NCBI RefSeq assembly: GCF_002934445.1
Contig: NZ_PTJE01000010.1
Location: 1-53,123, forward strand
Reading direction: 5' to 3'
Length of the DNA stretch: 53,123 bases
DNA from: Nonlabens xylanidelens
Lineage (GTDB): Bacteria > Bacteroidota > Bacteroidia > Flavobacteriales > Flavobacteriaceae
Shown: in pieces, positions 7,331 to 15,382 of the stretch
Layout: every line of letters begins with the position of its first letter
Numbering within the stretch: position 1 is the first letter of the stretch
Program-made: the position numbers and the translations under genes
The notes under the pieces: generated by a model
The model's database searches: none
What the model was told of the DNA's origin: nothing
The model's input: only the letters and a program-made list of their open reading frames with translations

Positions 7331-9367
7331 ATGTTTATAATGAAAAATTACTTAGTTTTAATACTCATTTGTTTATGTCAACAGCTCTTTGCTCAAGAAA
7401 ACAACAACCAATTAACTGCTACCATAATTGGATCTGGTTCTCCTAAATTTAATACAGAACGTTCTGGACCTGCGGTATTAATATCCTATAAAGACACGAA
7501 TATTTTGATAGATATGGGGAATGGTACTCAAGCCAATCTCAACAAATTGAACCTAAAAGTTAAAGACCTTGATGGTTTGCTTTTTACTCATCATCATTTA
7601 GATCACAACGAGGAGTTTGCCCCTATTTTTATTCAATCGCTGCTAGGCAGAAATAAAATAATTATTGCTGGTCCAAAACAAACAACCTCAATAATTGATA
7701 ATATTCTTGAAAGTTATGAGGAAGATATTGAATATAGACTCTCAAAGTCAGGACGAAGATTAAGTAATGTTAAAGCCAACTTCATCGCTAAAAACTTGAC
7801 AGGAAACACCCCATTAAACATAGGAGATATAAAAATCACATATACCGCTGTAAATCATACGATAGAAACCTTAGCCTATCGTTTTGATGCAGGTGGTGAA
7901 TCTATTGTAATTTCTGGAGATTTAACATACTCGCAATCCTTACCTATTTTGGCTAACAATGCCGATTATTTAATAATGGATTCTGGTGGAGCTATTGAAT
8001 TAGGAAAAAATAGAAATACTACAAGAAATAATAAAAATAGAAGCGATACTAAGACTAAAGAAAAAGCACACGTCAATTTGAAGGAAAGTTCACTAATGGC
8101 AAAAGAAGCCAATGTTAAAAATTTAGTATTAACGCATTTCAACTTTACAAATGTTGATGAAGAAAACACAACTGCAGAAATTCGCAAAAACTATGTGGGC
8201 ACAGTTCTATATGCTAAAGACCTGATGGTATTACCCTTAGTAAATGATATTCATAATCATAATGGCATATCACACTCGCACAATAATGAACACTTGCCAG
8301 AAATAAAGAATTCTAACAAGGAAAAATTACCACTTCAAAGCGAAGTTTCTATAACAGAAGATAAAAAGAACGATGTTAGAATTATAAAATCCAATGCCAT
8401 TCCAAATCATACTGTTGGTCAATTTCCTACTAAAGGAAATCCAAACACAATTACAGAACAAAACAAGGAATATTCTATTGATTTGACACCAACATTAGCA
8501 AACAAAATCACCTATGTTTATGATTTAGGAATTGATAAGGGAAGACCAAGTTATGTATTTGGTGTTGCTATTAACGGCGTAAAATTTGAGCCTTCTGCCA
8601 ACGAATATTTTAGAAACGTAGAATCAAATGAACCTAATTACGAATGGACGCTAGAACCTTTGAGTGACGAAGTTAACTTAGGTGAAGATTATAACAATGC
8701 CCATGTTCAACCCAATGGAGAATACCATTACCATGGAACACCTACTGGTTTGGTTGCCAATTTTGATAACAACAAAATGTCTTTAGTGGGTTGGGCTGCT
8801 GATGGATATCCGATGTATTATAAAATGGGTTATGCAGACCCAATGGATGCAAATAGCGGTGTTATTCAATTAAAATCTAGTTATATTTTAAAACGAGGTG
8901 AAAGACCAGGTGATGGTATTTCTGCACCAAATGGAACGTACTCTGGAAAATATGTGCGTGATTACGAATACCAGAATGACTATGGCGATTTAGATGAATG
9001 CAACGGAAGAACTGGAGTAACTCCAGAATTTCCAAATGGCACATATTATTATGTAGTTTCTGACGAATTTCCTTCCGCTAGCAGGTGTTTTATGGGAACA
9101 CCAAGTAATGATTTTAAAATTGGTGGAGGAAGAAAACAGCAAACAGTCCAAGGGCAAAATAAGCCACAACAAAGACAACAATCATCACAAAATCAAGGAG
9201 GTAAAAAATCTCCAAATTTTAGTGATATGCTCAAAAAAATGGACTCCAATAATGATGGGAAAATATCCATATCTGAAGCTAAAGGAAATCTAAAAGAAAA
9301 TTTTCAGAATAGAGACAAAAACAAAGATGGTTATATCACACAAGATGAAATGACAAGAAGAAACTGA
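7331..9367 (+). CDS. Cassette 6 cargo: metallo-beta-lactamase / YHYH / EF-hand fusion, secreted
   Basis: 678 residues with a Sec signal peptide (cleavage near LFAQ). Residues about 25-320 are a metallo-beta-lactamase fold of RNase Z/arylsulfatase type: FTHHHLDHNE (HxHxDH motif, residues 87-92), HTIETLAYRF, SGDLTYS and LTHFNF supply further metal ligands. A His-rich linker (NDIHNHNGISHSHNNEH) leads to a YHYH domain at about 390-600 (GEYHYHGTP, GWAADGYPMYY). A Gln-rich linker is followed by two EF-hand loops, MDSNNDGKISISEA and RDKNKDGYITQDEM. ATG 7340 is an alternative start. No intact cassette boundary precedes it. The domains are clear; the substrate is unknown. Confidence 0.88.
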   Translation: MFIMKNYLVLILICLCQQLFAQENNNQLTATIIGSGSPKFNTERSGPAVLISYKDTNILIDMGNGTQANLNKLNLKVKDLDGLLFTHHHLDHNEEFAPIFIQSLLGRNKIIIAGPKQTTSIIDNILESYEEDIEYRLSKSGRRLSNVKANFIAKNLTGNTPLNIGDIKITYTAVNHTIETLAYRFDAGGESIVISGDLTYSQSLPILANNADYLIMDSGGAIELGKNRNTTRNNKNRSDTKTKEKAHVNLKESSLMAKEANVKNLVLTHFNFTNVDEENTTAEIRKNYVGTVLYAKDLMVLPLVNDIHNHNGISHSHNNEHLPEIKNSNKEKLPLQSEVSITEDKKNDVRIIKSNAIPNHTVGQFPTKGNPNTITEQNKEYSIDLTPTLANKITYVYDLGIDKGRPSYVFGVAINGVKFEPSANEYFRNVESNEPNYEWTLEPLSDEVNLGEDYNNAHVQPNGEYHYHGTPTGLVANFDNNKMSLVGWAADGYPMYYKMGYADPMDANSGVIQLKSSYILKRGERPGDGISAPNGTYSGKYVRDYEYQNDYGDLDECNGRTGVTPEFPNGTYYYVVSDEFPSASRCFMGTPSNDFKIGGGRKQQTVQGQNKPQQRQQSSQNQGGKKSPNFSDMLKKMDSNNDGKISISEAKGNLKENFQNRDKNKDGYITQDEMTRRN

Positions 9368-9382
9368 CAAAAACTGGTTACC

Positions 9383-9478
9383 ATGAAGAACCGCTCTAAA
9401 AAACAAGCGAGTTTTACTTCATTTCTAACAAGACTACTTCTATATCCATCATCATATATGAAACCTGATTTTGCTATT
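9383..9478 (+). other. Remnant of an attC/IS110-relic site
   Basis: From 9385 the sequence matches the left half seen after cassettes 2, 4, 5 and 7: AAGAACCGCTCTAAAAAACA, then CTTCATTTCTAACAAG, then the end of the transposase relic (CTATATCCATCATC, CCTGATTTTGCTAT). The expected R'' box just before it is degraded (TTACCATG), and the relic breaks off at 9478. Confidence 0.5.
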
Positions 9479-9502
9479 ATACAGGAATATTAACTTACTC
9501 CT

Positions 9503-9634
9503 GCTCTATCGTTTATAAGACCTGTGAGGCACATGAATTCTAAAATAGTTTTGTACTTTCACATCTACAACCTTAACCAAAGCAACAGCATACCAATGGA
9601 ATGCCTCACACGCCTTATACCTTGCCCGTTGTAG
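9503..9634 (+). other. attC-like site before cassette 7
   Basis: TATAAG (9514-9519) and TGTGAGGCA (9523-9531) pair with CTTATA (9614-9619) and TGCCTCACA (9602-9610). The right arm is followed after 8 bases by R' GTTGTAG (9628-9634). The left partner box would be GCTCTATC near 9503-9510, an off-consensus R'' (ATC in place of AAC). The geometry, with a shorter left than right spacer, matches the site at 4385. No gene separates this site from the attC remnant at 9383, so a cassette seems to have been lost here. Confidence 0.55.
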
Positions 9635-9655
9635 CACATTTGACCCAAAGATGAT

Positions 9656-10105
9656 ATGAAACTAATTTTCGGAATTTTATTCTCATTTATAATTTCAATA
9701 CAAGCATTTTCTCAGGACAAAAATGATAAAAGTATGCTTTTGATTAGCACAAAGTATTACGGAGAAAAATGTGAATATGTGGCATTTCGAGTGTCTAATC
9801 GTAAAATAGATATTGATAGATGTTACGACTTAAATAGTGAAAAATTCAATCCTACTGAAACAATTGATTTATTAGACGAAACATTTATCAGAAAAGTTTA
9901 TCGTAAATCAACTGAAGAATTACTTACTTATGAAAATGAGATTAACGAAATAAATTATTGTGACTATATAGCACCTATTACAATACTAATATCTGAGAAT
10001 GATAAAAATACTAAGATCGAATTGAAAGGTATAGGAAATTGTTACCCTAATTCAATGAAAGTTTTGATTGAAGGTCTTGAAAAAACATTCGAAAAATATA
10101 AATAA
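9656..10105 (+). CDS. Cassette 7: small secreted protein of unknown function
   Basis: 149 residues. Residues 1-20 are a Sec signal peptide ending AFSQ. The mature part has four or five Cys (KCEY, DRCYD, NYCDY, GNCYP) that could form disulphides in the periplasm. No known domain is recognised. The start is 28 bp after the cassette boundary at 9628 and the stop is 5 bp before the R'' box GTGCTACAAC at 10110, the exact complement of the cassette start GTTGTAGCAC. Function unknown. Confidence 0.72.
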   Translation: MKLIFGILFSFIISIQAFSQDKNDKSMLLISTKYYGEKCEYVAFRVSNRKIDIDRCYDLNSEKFNPTETIDLLDETFIRKVYRKSTEELLTYENEINEINYCDYIAPITILISENDKNTKIELKGIGNCYPNSMKVLIEGLEKTFEKYK

Positions 10106-10109
10106 AAAC

Positions 10110-10222
10110 GTGCTACAACAAAGAACCGCTCTAAAAAACAAGTGAATTTCATTTCTAACAAGAACACTTCTATATCCATCATCATATATGATTCCTGATT
10201 TTGCTATTGTAAAAGCATAATC
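10110..10222 (+). other. attC-like site of cassette 7, truncated; right end of the array
   Basis: R'' GTGCTACAAC (10110-10119) pairs exactly with the cassette start at 9628. It is followed by AAGAACCGCTCTAAAAAACA and the end of an IS110 relic (about 10150-10218), then by unrelated sequence. No R' or further cassette is seen. The next gene is an ordinary chromosomal gene on the opposite strand, so the array ends here. Confidence 0.55.
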
Positions 10223-10274
10223 AACATATTTCTGGTTTACTATAAGTTTCTCCCTTTTTGTAGGAAAGCCTAGA

Positions 10275-11405
10275 TTAATTTGCGATACTTTGTTCTATTT
10301 CAAATAAAATGAATTGGTTCAATTGTGGTCCATAAAGACTGAAGTTATTATCGGCTACCACGACTAGAGAGCGGTTGCCGTTTTTAAAATCTGGCCCGAG
10401 GGTAATTCCTTCTATATTATCGACCACAGCGTTAGTTAATTGAGCTCTTATGGTTTCAAAATTAAAGAGCAACTTCTTAGTTACACCAGTATAGTTACTG
10501 CCTTTTAAACTTTTTATATCTCTTACATCAGTAGCATTAGTCGCATCTACCAGGTATATTTTTACCGTATTACCACCATCTTTATATCCCATAGAATAAG
10601 ATCGTTCTAAAACTAAGAATTTGTTTTGCTCATATTCTACAAGCTCTACAAGACCGTTAAGCTCAAATGTGTTACCGTTAATAGCAGGACGCTCCACTTT
10701 ATCCAGAGCATAAACTATTTCTTTCTCAAAGCGTCCAGTCTCCTTATTGATATAAGCTATTCTCACAGGAGAATTATTTTCTTCTACAGTAGGTTCTGTT
10801 CCATCTTCTTTTAAAGGCAATTCCATAGCGACCCAATAACCTTTTCTATCCAGGCTCAACGACACACCTTCAAAAACCCCATTGTGGTGCGGTCCATAAC
10901 CTGCCTGGTTGCTAGGTAAAAAACGACTGGCTAGTGGTATCTCTTTTACTAACTTACCGCTAGAATTTACCATATGTACAAAGGGTTTTACACCTTTCTT
11001 TATATTTCCCTCACTGGTCCAGACAAAGTTACCGTTATCATACCTTATCGATTCTGGGTCTACTGTCCCGTTAGGTATAACTATTCCATGACTATCCTTA
11101 AATTTTATAAGCTCATTGAGAGCTATAGAATTAAAACCCTGGTGATTATAAGAAATATCCATTTTATAAAACCTAGGCAGGTCTGCATCATCACTTATAG
11201 CATACCAGGCACCATTTCCATAATCTATACCTGATAAGCCTCCTACTCTAGTGTTCTCAAAAATGGTAGTATCTGGCAATACATATTCGTCAGTAAATCT
11301 TAAGCTAATCGGTGTGTCGGCAGGTTTTAATTTTGTGGTATTTCCACAAGAAACCACCATCATTAAAATAAGAAATACAAAAAAGGTTTTTACTAGTTGA
11401 ATCAT
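10275..11405 (-). CDS. Esterase-like / phytase-like beta-propeller lipoprotein
   Basis: 376 residues from ATG 11405. A longer frame to 11513 exists, but the lipoprotein signal (MIQLVKTFFVFLILMMVVSC) fixes the start here. The mature part matches the esterase-like activity of phytase family: VGGLSGIDYGNGAWYAISDD near the N terminus, PESIRYDNGNFVWTSEG, GVFEGVSLSLD, FLVLERSY, NIEGITLGPD. The fold is a beta-propeller and members are exported. The true substrate in this family is mostly untested. The gene stands alone, tail toward the end of the cassette array. The family call is good; activity is not established. Confidence 0.82.
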   Translation of the reverse strand: MIQLVKTFFVFLILMMVVSCGNTTKLKPADTPISLRFTDEYVLPDTTIFENTRVGGLSGIDYGNGAWYAISDDADLPRFYKMDISYNHQGFNSIALNELIKFKDSHGIVIPNGTVDPESIRYDNGNFVWTSEGNIKKGVKPFVHMVNSSGKLVKEIPLASRFLPSNQAGYGPHHNGVFEGVSLSLDRKGYWVAMELPLKEDGTEPTVEENNSPVRIAYINKETGRFEKEIVYALDKVERPAINGNTFELNGLVELVEYEQNKFLVLERSYSMGYKDGGNTVKIYLVDATNATDVRDIKSLKGSNYTGVTKKLLFNFETIRAQLTNAVVDNIEGITLGPDFKNGNRSLVVVADNNFSLYGPQLNQFILFEIEQSIAN

Positions 11406-11513
11406 CCTTATATCTTTAAAGAAACTAGAGTCTCTTAGCGCAAATTTAATCTTCATATCAACATCTATATATGAAAATCTATAGACATCATTTTTATACC
11501 CAACCACATGCAA

Positions 11514-11804
11514 TTATAGAATAGATATAAATGTCAAAGGTACTACCATACCGCCATGATTTTAAGTTATGAAGTTACTTTTACCTAATCACCACCTATA
11601 GGAATATCCCATTGCTACAACACACCAGTTAGTTACAAGTTCTTTAAAATAGATACACATTAAAACGACTCACTTCATAACAACTACTTTAAAACCAAAA
11701 TATCTTACTTTTATACACTGCTACTCATGGCACCTAGAACAATCGTGCAGGCGATTATATAGAACCATGCCGTTATCCACCTAAGTCAGTAAGTTATTAT
11801 CTCT
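11514..11804. other. Intergenic stretch, nothing recognised
   Basis: Between two divergent genes. AT-rich, no ORF of note and no strong stem-loop. It presumably holds both promoters, but no box could be assigned with confidence. Confidence 0.4.
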
Positions 11805-12146
11805 ATGCGCGTTATTAAGCAAATTCTTATTTACCTATTATGGTATCTAGTGGCACTATTTCTAGGCTTTTTGCACATGCGCATTATGCTAGGACCACAA
11901 CCTGAATATAACGATGGAATTCTGTCTATATTTAATTGGGTATATGAGGCAGCTTTAATAGTCAGCACGAGTATAATGGGCAGCATTATCGCAGTTCTAT
12001 TTATTCTTTTTGACCTCTTTTATTTACGTAAAAAATTATCAGGAAAACCACATCACCTCATCACACGCCTTGCAGTTATGGTAGTCATAGCTTTAATTGT
12101 GATAGGATTTCATTATTTACACGATTTTATATTTAATGTCGTCTAG
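11805..12146 (+). CDS. Small inner-membrane protein of unknown function
   Basis: 113 residues with three hydrophobic segments, about residues 5-25 (LIYLLWYLVALFLGFLHM), 45-72 (AALIVSTSIMGSIIAVLFIL) and 88-105 (LAVMVVIALIVIGF). The loop between the second and third is basic (RKKLSGKPHH), so it should face the cytoplasm. No family is recognised. Single gene, ATG start. Confidence 0.65.
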   Translation: MRVIKQILIYLLWYLVALFLGFLHMRIMLGPQPEYNDGILSIFNWVYEAALIVSTSIMGSIIAVLFILFDLFYLRKKLSGKPHHLITRLAVMVVIALIVIGFHYLHDFIFNVV

Positions 12147-12183
12147 TTACTTTTTGAGAGTATTAATAGATGGATGTTTATCT

Positions 12184-12199
12184 CGCTTTCGCGAAAGCG
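12184..12199. repeat. 16-bp palindrome, copy 2 (intergenic)
   Basis: Perfect CGCTTTCGCGAAAGCG, flanked TCT on the left and GAA on the right. It lies between the small membrane protein and the convergent AraC gene. Confidence 0.95.
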
Positions 12200-12348
12200 G
12201 AATTAAAACCAACTCATTAACCATTTAAACACTCCATACCTAGTACAAAATCACGTGCTACTCTTTGCACCTAGACCATTCTCTCAAAACGCTCTACATA
12301 AAGACTATGTTAGAGACAACAGCGTGTAGAAAAAGTAAATTTTATCTA

Positions 12349-13266
12349 TTAAGAAATAATAGACTTCTTGAATTGTTGTGGTGTCATTAATTCCATTTTC
12401 TTAAACTGTCTATTAAAATAACTCGTGTTATTAAATCCAGATTTAAAGGCAATCTCTGACATTCTAAAATCTTCAGAACTCTTAATGAGCTTCTTAGAGA
12501 ATTTAATCTTCTCAGAATTGATGTAATCTATGGGAGATATGCCCAGTGTATTCTTAAACTGTTTATGGAAATTAGAGGTGCTCATGTAGGCCTTTTTGGC
12601 AAGTAGATCTACGTTTATGTCCTTATTAGTCAGGTTATCCTTAATAAATTTGATAACCGTACCTATTCTGGTATCATTAAAAATTTGATGTGGATCGTTT
12701 ATGATCAGTGACTTTGCCTTAGTCTGTAACAGTCTTACTATCAACTCTTGAATCATTAAATCTAGCAACACATCCTTAGACTTATTGTTATTAGTAAACG
12801 TATAGGTAAGGCGTTCTATAAGGTGATTTACATCTGTATTATTAATTAAATGAGAGGCAGTCTGGTCCAGGTCCCAATTGTTATTCTCATTTTCTATAGC
12901 CACATGCTGATTGAACTTTTCTACTACTTCATTGATCTTAAAAGCATCTATACCTAGTGCGAGGCACTGTGTAGGGTTATCGCTAGTAGCTATAGGGAAA
13001 TCTATGACCATCTCTTTATGTGTAGGCATTACTACAGACTCTCCTGGAAAAAAATCAAAGGATTCAAAACCTTCAAGATGCATCACTTTCTTACCGGTGA
13101 GCATGCTGGCTATTATAGGAAAATCAAAGGTGAGCGATACTTTCTCTGCAAAGGCATGGGTTTCATATATATTAAGCTCTGCATAGTCAGCATTATACGT
13201 CGTTCTATTCTCTACGAGAGTAGTGATTTTTCTAACGTTATTATGTTGATTTAAAATAGGCTTCAT
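12349..13266 (-). CDS. AraC-family transcriptional regulator
   Basis: 305 residues from ATG 13266; a TTG two codons earlier is also in frame. Residues about 1-190 are the AraC N-terminal ligand domain type found next to aldehyde dehydrogenases. Residues about 200-305 carry two helix-turn-helix units: LAKKAYMSTSNFHKQFKNTL and ISPIDYINSEKI, then MSEIAFKSGFNNTSYFNRQF. It is divergent from the aldehyde dehydrogenase at 13439, with a pair of direct repeats in the 172-bp gap, so it most likely activates that gene and DUF779 when an aldehyde or alcohol is present. The target is inferred from position. Confidence 0.9.
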   Translation of the reverse strand: MKPILNQHNNVRKITTLVENRTTYNADYAELNIYETHAFAEKVSLTFDFPIIASMLTGKKVMHLEGFESFDFFPGESVVMPTHKEMVIDFPIATSDNPTQCLALGIDAFKINEVVEKFNQHVAIENENNNWDLDQTASHLINNTDVNHLIERLTYTFTNNNKSKDVLLDLMIQELIVRLLQTKAKSLIINDPHQIFNDTRIGTVIKFIKDNLTNKDINVDLLAKKAYMSTSNFHKQFKNTLGISPIDYINSEKIKFSKKLIKSSEDFRMSEIAFKSGFNNTSYFNRQFKKMELMTPQQFKKSIIS

Positions 13267-13310
13267 ACTCAATATTACAAAATTTTAGACCAAGAATTGC
13301 TAAATAATAG

Positions 13311-13341
13311 ATATGTTCAAAATTTTGATCTATATGTTCAA
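13311..13341. promoter_or_regulatory. Direct repeat, probable AraC-regulator sites
   Basis: ATATGTTCAA at 13311-13320 recurs exactly at 13332-13341, a spacing of 21 bp or two helical turns on one DNA face. It lies between the divergent araC-type gene and the aldehyde dehydrogenase, about 100 bp before the latter. AraC proteins commonly bind such direct repeats. Binding here is inferred. Confidence 0.5.
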
Positions 13342-13438
13342 TAAAATTAGGATATGATAAAATAACTTTAACAAAACTAAAGATACCATAATCTTTAAGT
13401 ATAAAAATTACCTTATTACTAATTAAATACCTATTCAA

Positions 13439-14938
13439 ATGAGTTATTCAAAACCTAAGTTTAAAGAAAAGTATTCTAATTTTATCAATGGAAAATTTGT
13501 CGCACCGCTGGGTGGACAATATTTTGATAACACCTCTCCTATTGATAATAGTCTTATAGCCCAATATCCTAGATCACAAAAAGAAGATGTAGAACTAGCA
13601 CTAGATGCAGCAAATGCAGCAAAGGAAGCCTGGGGAAACACGTCTGCCACAGAGCGTTCTAATTTATTAAATAAAGTAGCCGATATCATAGAAGCAAATC
13701 TTGAAGAATTTGCGATAGTAGAAACTTGTGATAATGGTAAACCTATACGTGAGACATTAAATGCAGATATACCACTTGCCATAGATCACTGGCGTTATTT
13801 TGCTGCCTGTATACGATCTGAAGAAGGAAGCGCGTCTGAACTGGACCAGCACACCTTATCCATGAATATCAAAGAACCTCTAGGTGTTATAGGACAAATT
13901 ATACCCTGGAATTTCCCTTTACTCATGTTATCATGGAAATTACCACCAGCACTAGTGACTGGTAATTGCGTGGTTTTAAAACCTGCAGAGCAAACACCAT
14001 CTAGCGCGACTTTATTGATGGAAAAAATAGCCGATGTCTTCCCTCCAGGAGTGATCAATATCGTACATGGTTTTGGTCCTGAAGCAGGTAAACCTCTAGC
14101 CTCTAGTGCAAAGGTAGATAAGGTGGCTTTTACAGGAGAAACCACAACAGGACAGTTAATCATGCAGTATGCTTCTAAGAACTTAAATCCTGTAACTATG
14201 GAATTAGGTGGTAAGTCTCCTAATGTGTTCTTTAACTCTGTTATGGACCATGACGATGCTTATCTAGATAAAGCTGTAGAAGGTGCTGTACTGTTTGCTT
14301 TTAATAAAGGTGAAGTATGTACCTGCCCATCTAGATTACTCGTACAAGAAGATATATATGACGCTTTTATGGAACGTGTGGTAGCTAGAACTAATGCTAT
14401 TATACAAGGTAATCCATATGAACTTTCTACTCAAGTAGGTGCGCAGGCGTCCAAAGATCAATATGAGAAAATACAGTCTTATTTTAAAATAGGTAAAGAA
14501 GAAGGTGCCAAAGTATTAACCGGTGGAGATGCTAACCATCTAGAAGGTAATCTAGCAGACGGTTTTTACATACAGCCTACGATACTAGAAGGACATAACA
14601 AGATGCGTGTTTTTCAAGAAGAGATCTTTGGTCCTGTACTATGTGTGACAAAATTTAAAGATGAGGCCGAAGCTATAGAAATAGCAAACGATACACTTTA
14701 TGGTCTAGGTGCTGGAGTATGGACTCGAGATGCACACCAACTGTATCAAATACCTAGAGCTATAAAAGCTGGTCGTGTATGGGTAAACTGTTATCATGCT
14801 TATCCTGCACATGCACCATTCGGTGGTTATAAGAAATCAGGTTTCGGTAGAGAAAATCATGTGATGATGTTGAATTACTACAGACAGACAAAAAACATGC
14901 TTATCTCTTATGATAAGAATAAATTAGGCTTCTTTTAG
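13439..14938 (+). CDS. NAD-dependent aldehyde dehydrogenase (AldB/ExaC type)
   Basis: 499 residues, the usual length. It has the ALDH Rossmann and catalytic domains: IIPWNFPLLMLSWK, VLKPAEQTPSSA, FTGETTTGQ, then MELGGKSPN with the general-base Glu (about residue 255) and NKGEVCTCPSRLL with the nucleophile Cys (about residue 300). The CTCPSR form is that of the acetaldehyde/long-chain aldehyde dehydrogenases AcoD/ExaC. It oxidises aldehydes to acids in the cytoplasm. The DUF779 gene follows after 69 bp, a known pairing, and an AraC regulator is divergent. The physiological substrate is not shown by the sequence. Confidence 0.93.
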   Translation: MSYSKPKFKEKYSNFINGKFVAPLGGQYFDNTSPIDNSLIAQYPRSQKEDVELALDAANAAKEAWGNTSATERSNLLNKVADIIEANLEEFAIVETCDNGKPIRETLNADIPLAIDHWRYFAACIRSEEGSASELDQHTLSMNIKEPLGVIGQIIPWNFPLLMLSWKLPPALVTGNCVVLKPAEQTPSSATLLMEKIADVFPPGVINIVHGFGPEAGKPLASSAKVDKVAFTGETTTGQLIMQYASKNLNPVTMELGGKSPNVFFNSVMDHDDAYLDKAVEGAVLFAFNKGEVCTCPSRLLVQEDIYDAFMERVVARTNAIIQGNPYELSTQVGAQASKDQYEKIQSYFKIGKEEGAKVLTGGDANHLEGNLADGFYIQPTILEGHNKMRVFQEEIFGPVLCVTKFKDEAEAIEIANDTLYGLGAGVWTRDAHQLYQIPRAIKAGRVWVNCYHAYPAHAPFGGYKKSGFGRENHVMMLNYYRQTKNMLISYDKNKLGFF

Positions 14939-14951
14939 AAACAAACATTAA

Positions 14952-14992
14952 ATAATTTAAAAGGCTGGATAAAGAAAAGTCCAGTCTTTTTT
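14952..14992 (+). terminator. Weak terminator-like hairpin after aldehyde dehydrogenase
   Basis: AAAGGCTGGATaaagaaaAGTCCAGTCTTTTTTTT has a short imperfect stem and a T run, between the dehydrogenase and DUF779. It may reduce rather than stop read-through. Confidence 0.45.
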
Positions 14993-15007
14993 TTAATCAT
15001 TTCAATT

Positions 15008-15361
15008 ATGGAAAGAATAGCAATAACACCAGAGGCTACTAAGATTTTAGAACAATTAAAGGAAAAACATGGCGAGTTGATATTTCATCAAAGTGGTGGC
15101 TGTTGTGATGGGTCTGCTCCTATGGTTTTTGAAAAAGGAGATATGTATCTGGATGATAGCGATGTACTCTTAGGCACTTTAAATGATGTAAATTTTTATA
15201 TGAATCAAGATCAATTTGAATACTGGAAACACACGCATTTAACGGTAGACATTACAGAAGGTCGTGGTGCTAGTTTTTCATTAGAAATACCGCTAGGATT
15301 GCGGTTTTTTATTCACTCAAGACTTTTTACTGAAGAAGAAAGAGTTGCTTTAAATCAGTAA
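15008..15361 (+). CDS. DUF779 family protein
   Basis: 117 residues. The conserved DUF779 block LIFHQSGGCCDGSAPMVF with its Cys pair is near residue 30, and VDITEGRGASFSLEIPLGLRFFIHSR is near residue 85. The family is small, soluble, and regularly encoded beside ALDHs of the ExaC/AdhB type. The Cys-Cys motif suggests metal or thiol chemistry, but no activity is known to me. It probably belongs to the same transcription unit as the gene before it. Confidence 0.9.
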   Translation: MERIAITPEATKILEQLKEKHGELIFHQSGGCCDGSAPMVFEKGDMYLDDSDVLLGTLNDVNFYMNQDQFEYWKHTHLTVDITEGRGASFSLEIPLGLRFFIHSRLFTEEERVALNQ

Positions 15362-15382
15362 AATAGGATAAGAAACGAGATG

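Noticed and set aside
785-10222. CRISPR-like array reading of the repeated segments
   Set aside because: Repeats are hundreds of bp, unevenly spaced by whole genes, and have the own-end pairing of cassettes; there are no short spacers and no cas genes.
10626-11234. Short plus-strand reading frames within the phytase-like gene
   Set aside because: They are shadows of the longer minus-strand gene, with no family sequence or start context.
10222-12348. Extension of the cassette array further right
   Set aside because: No boundary box, attC-like stem or IS110 relic after about 10222; genes there change strand.
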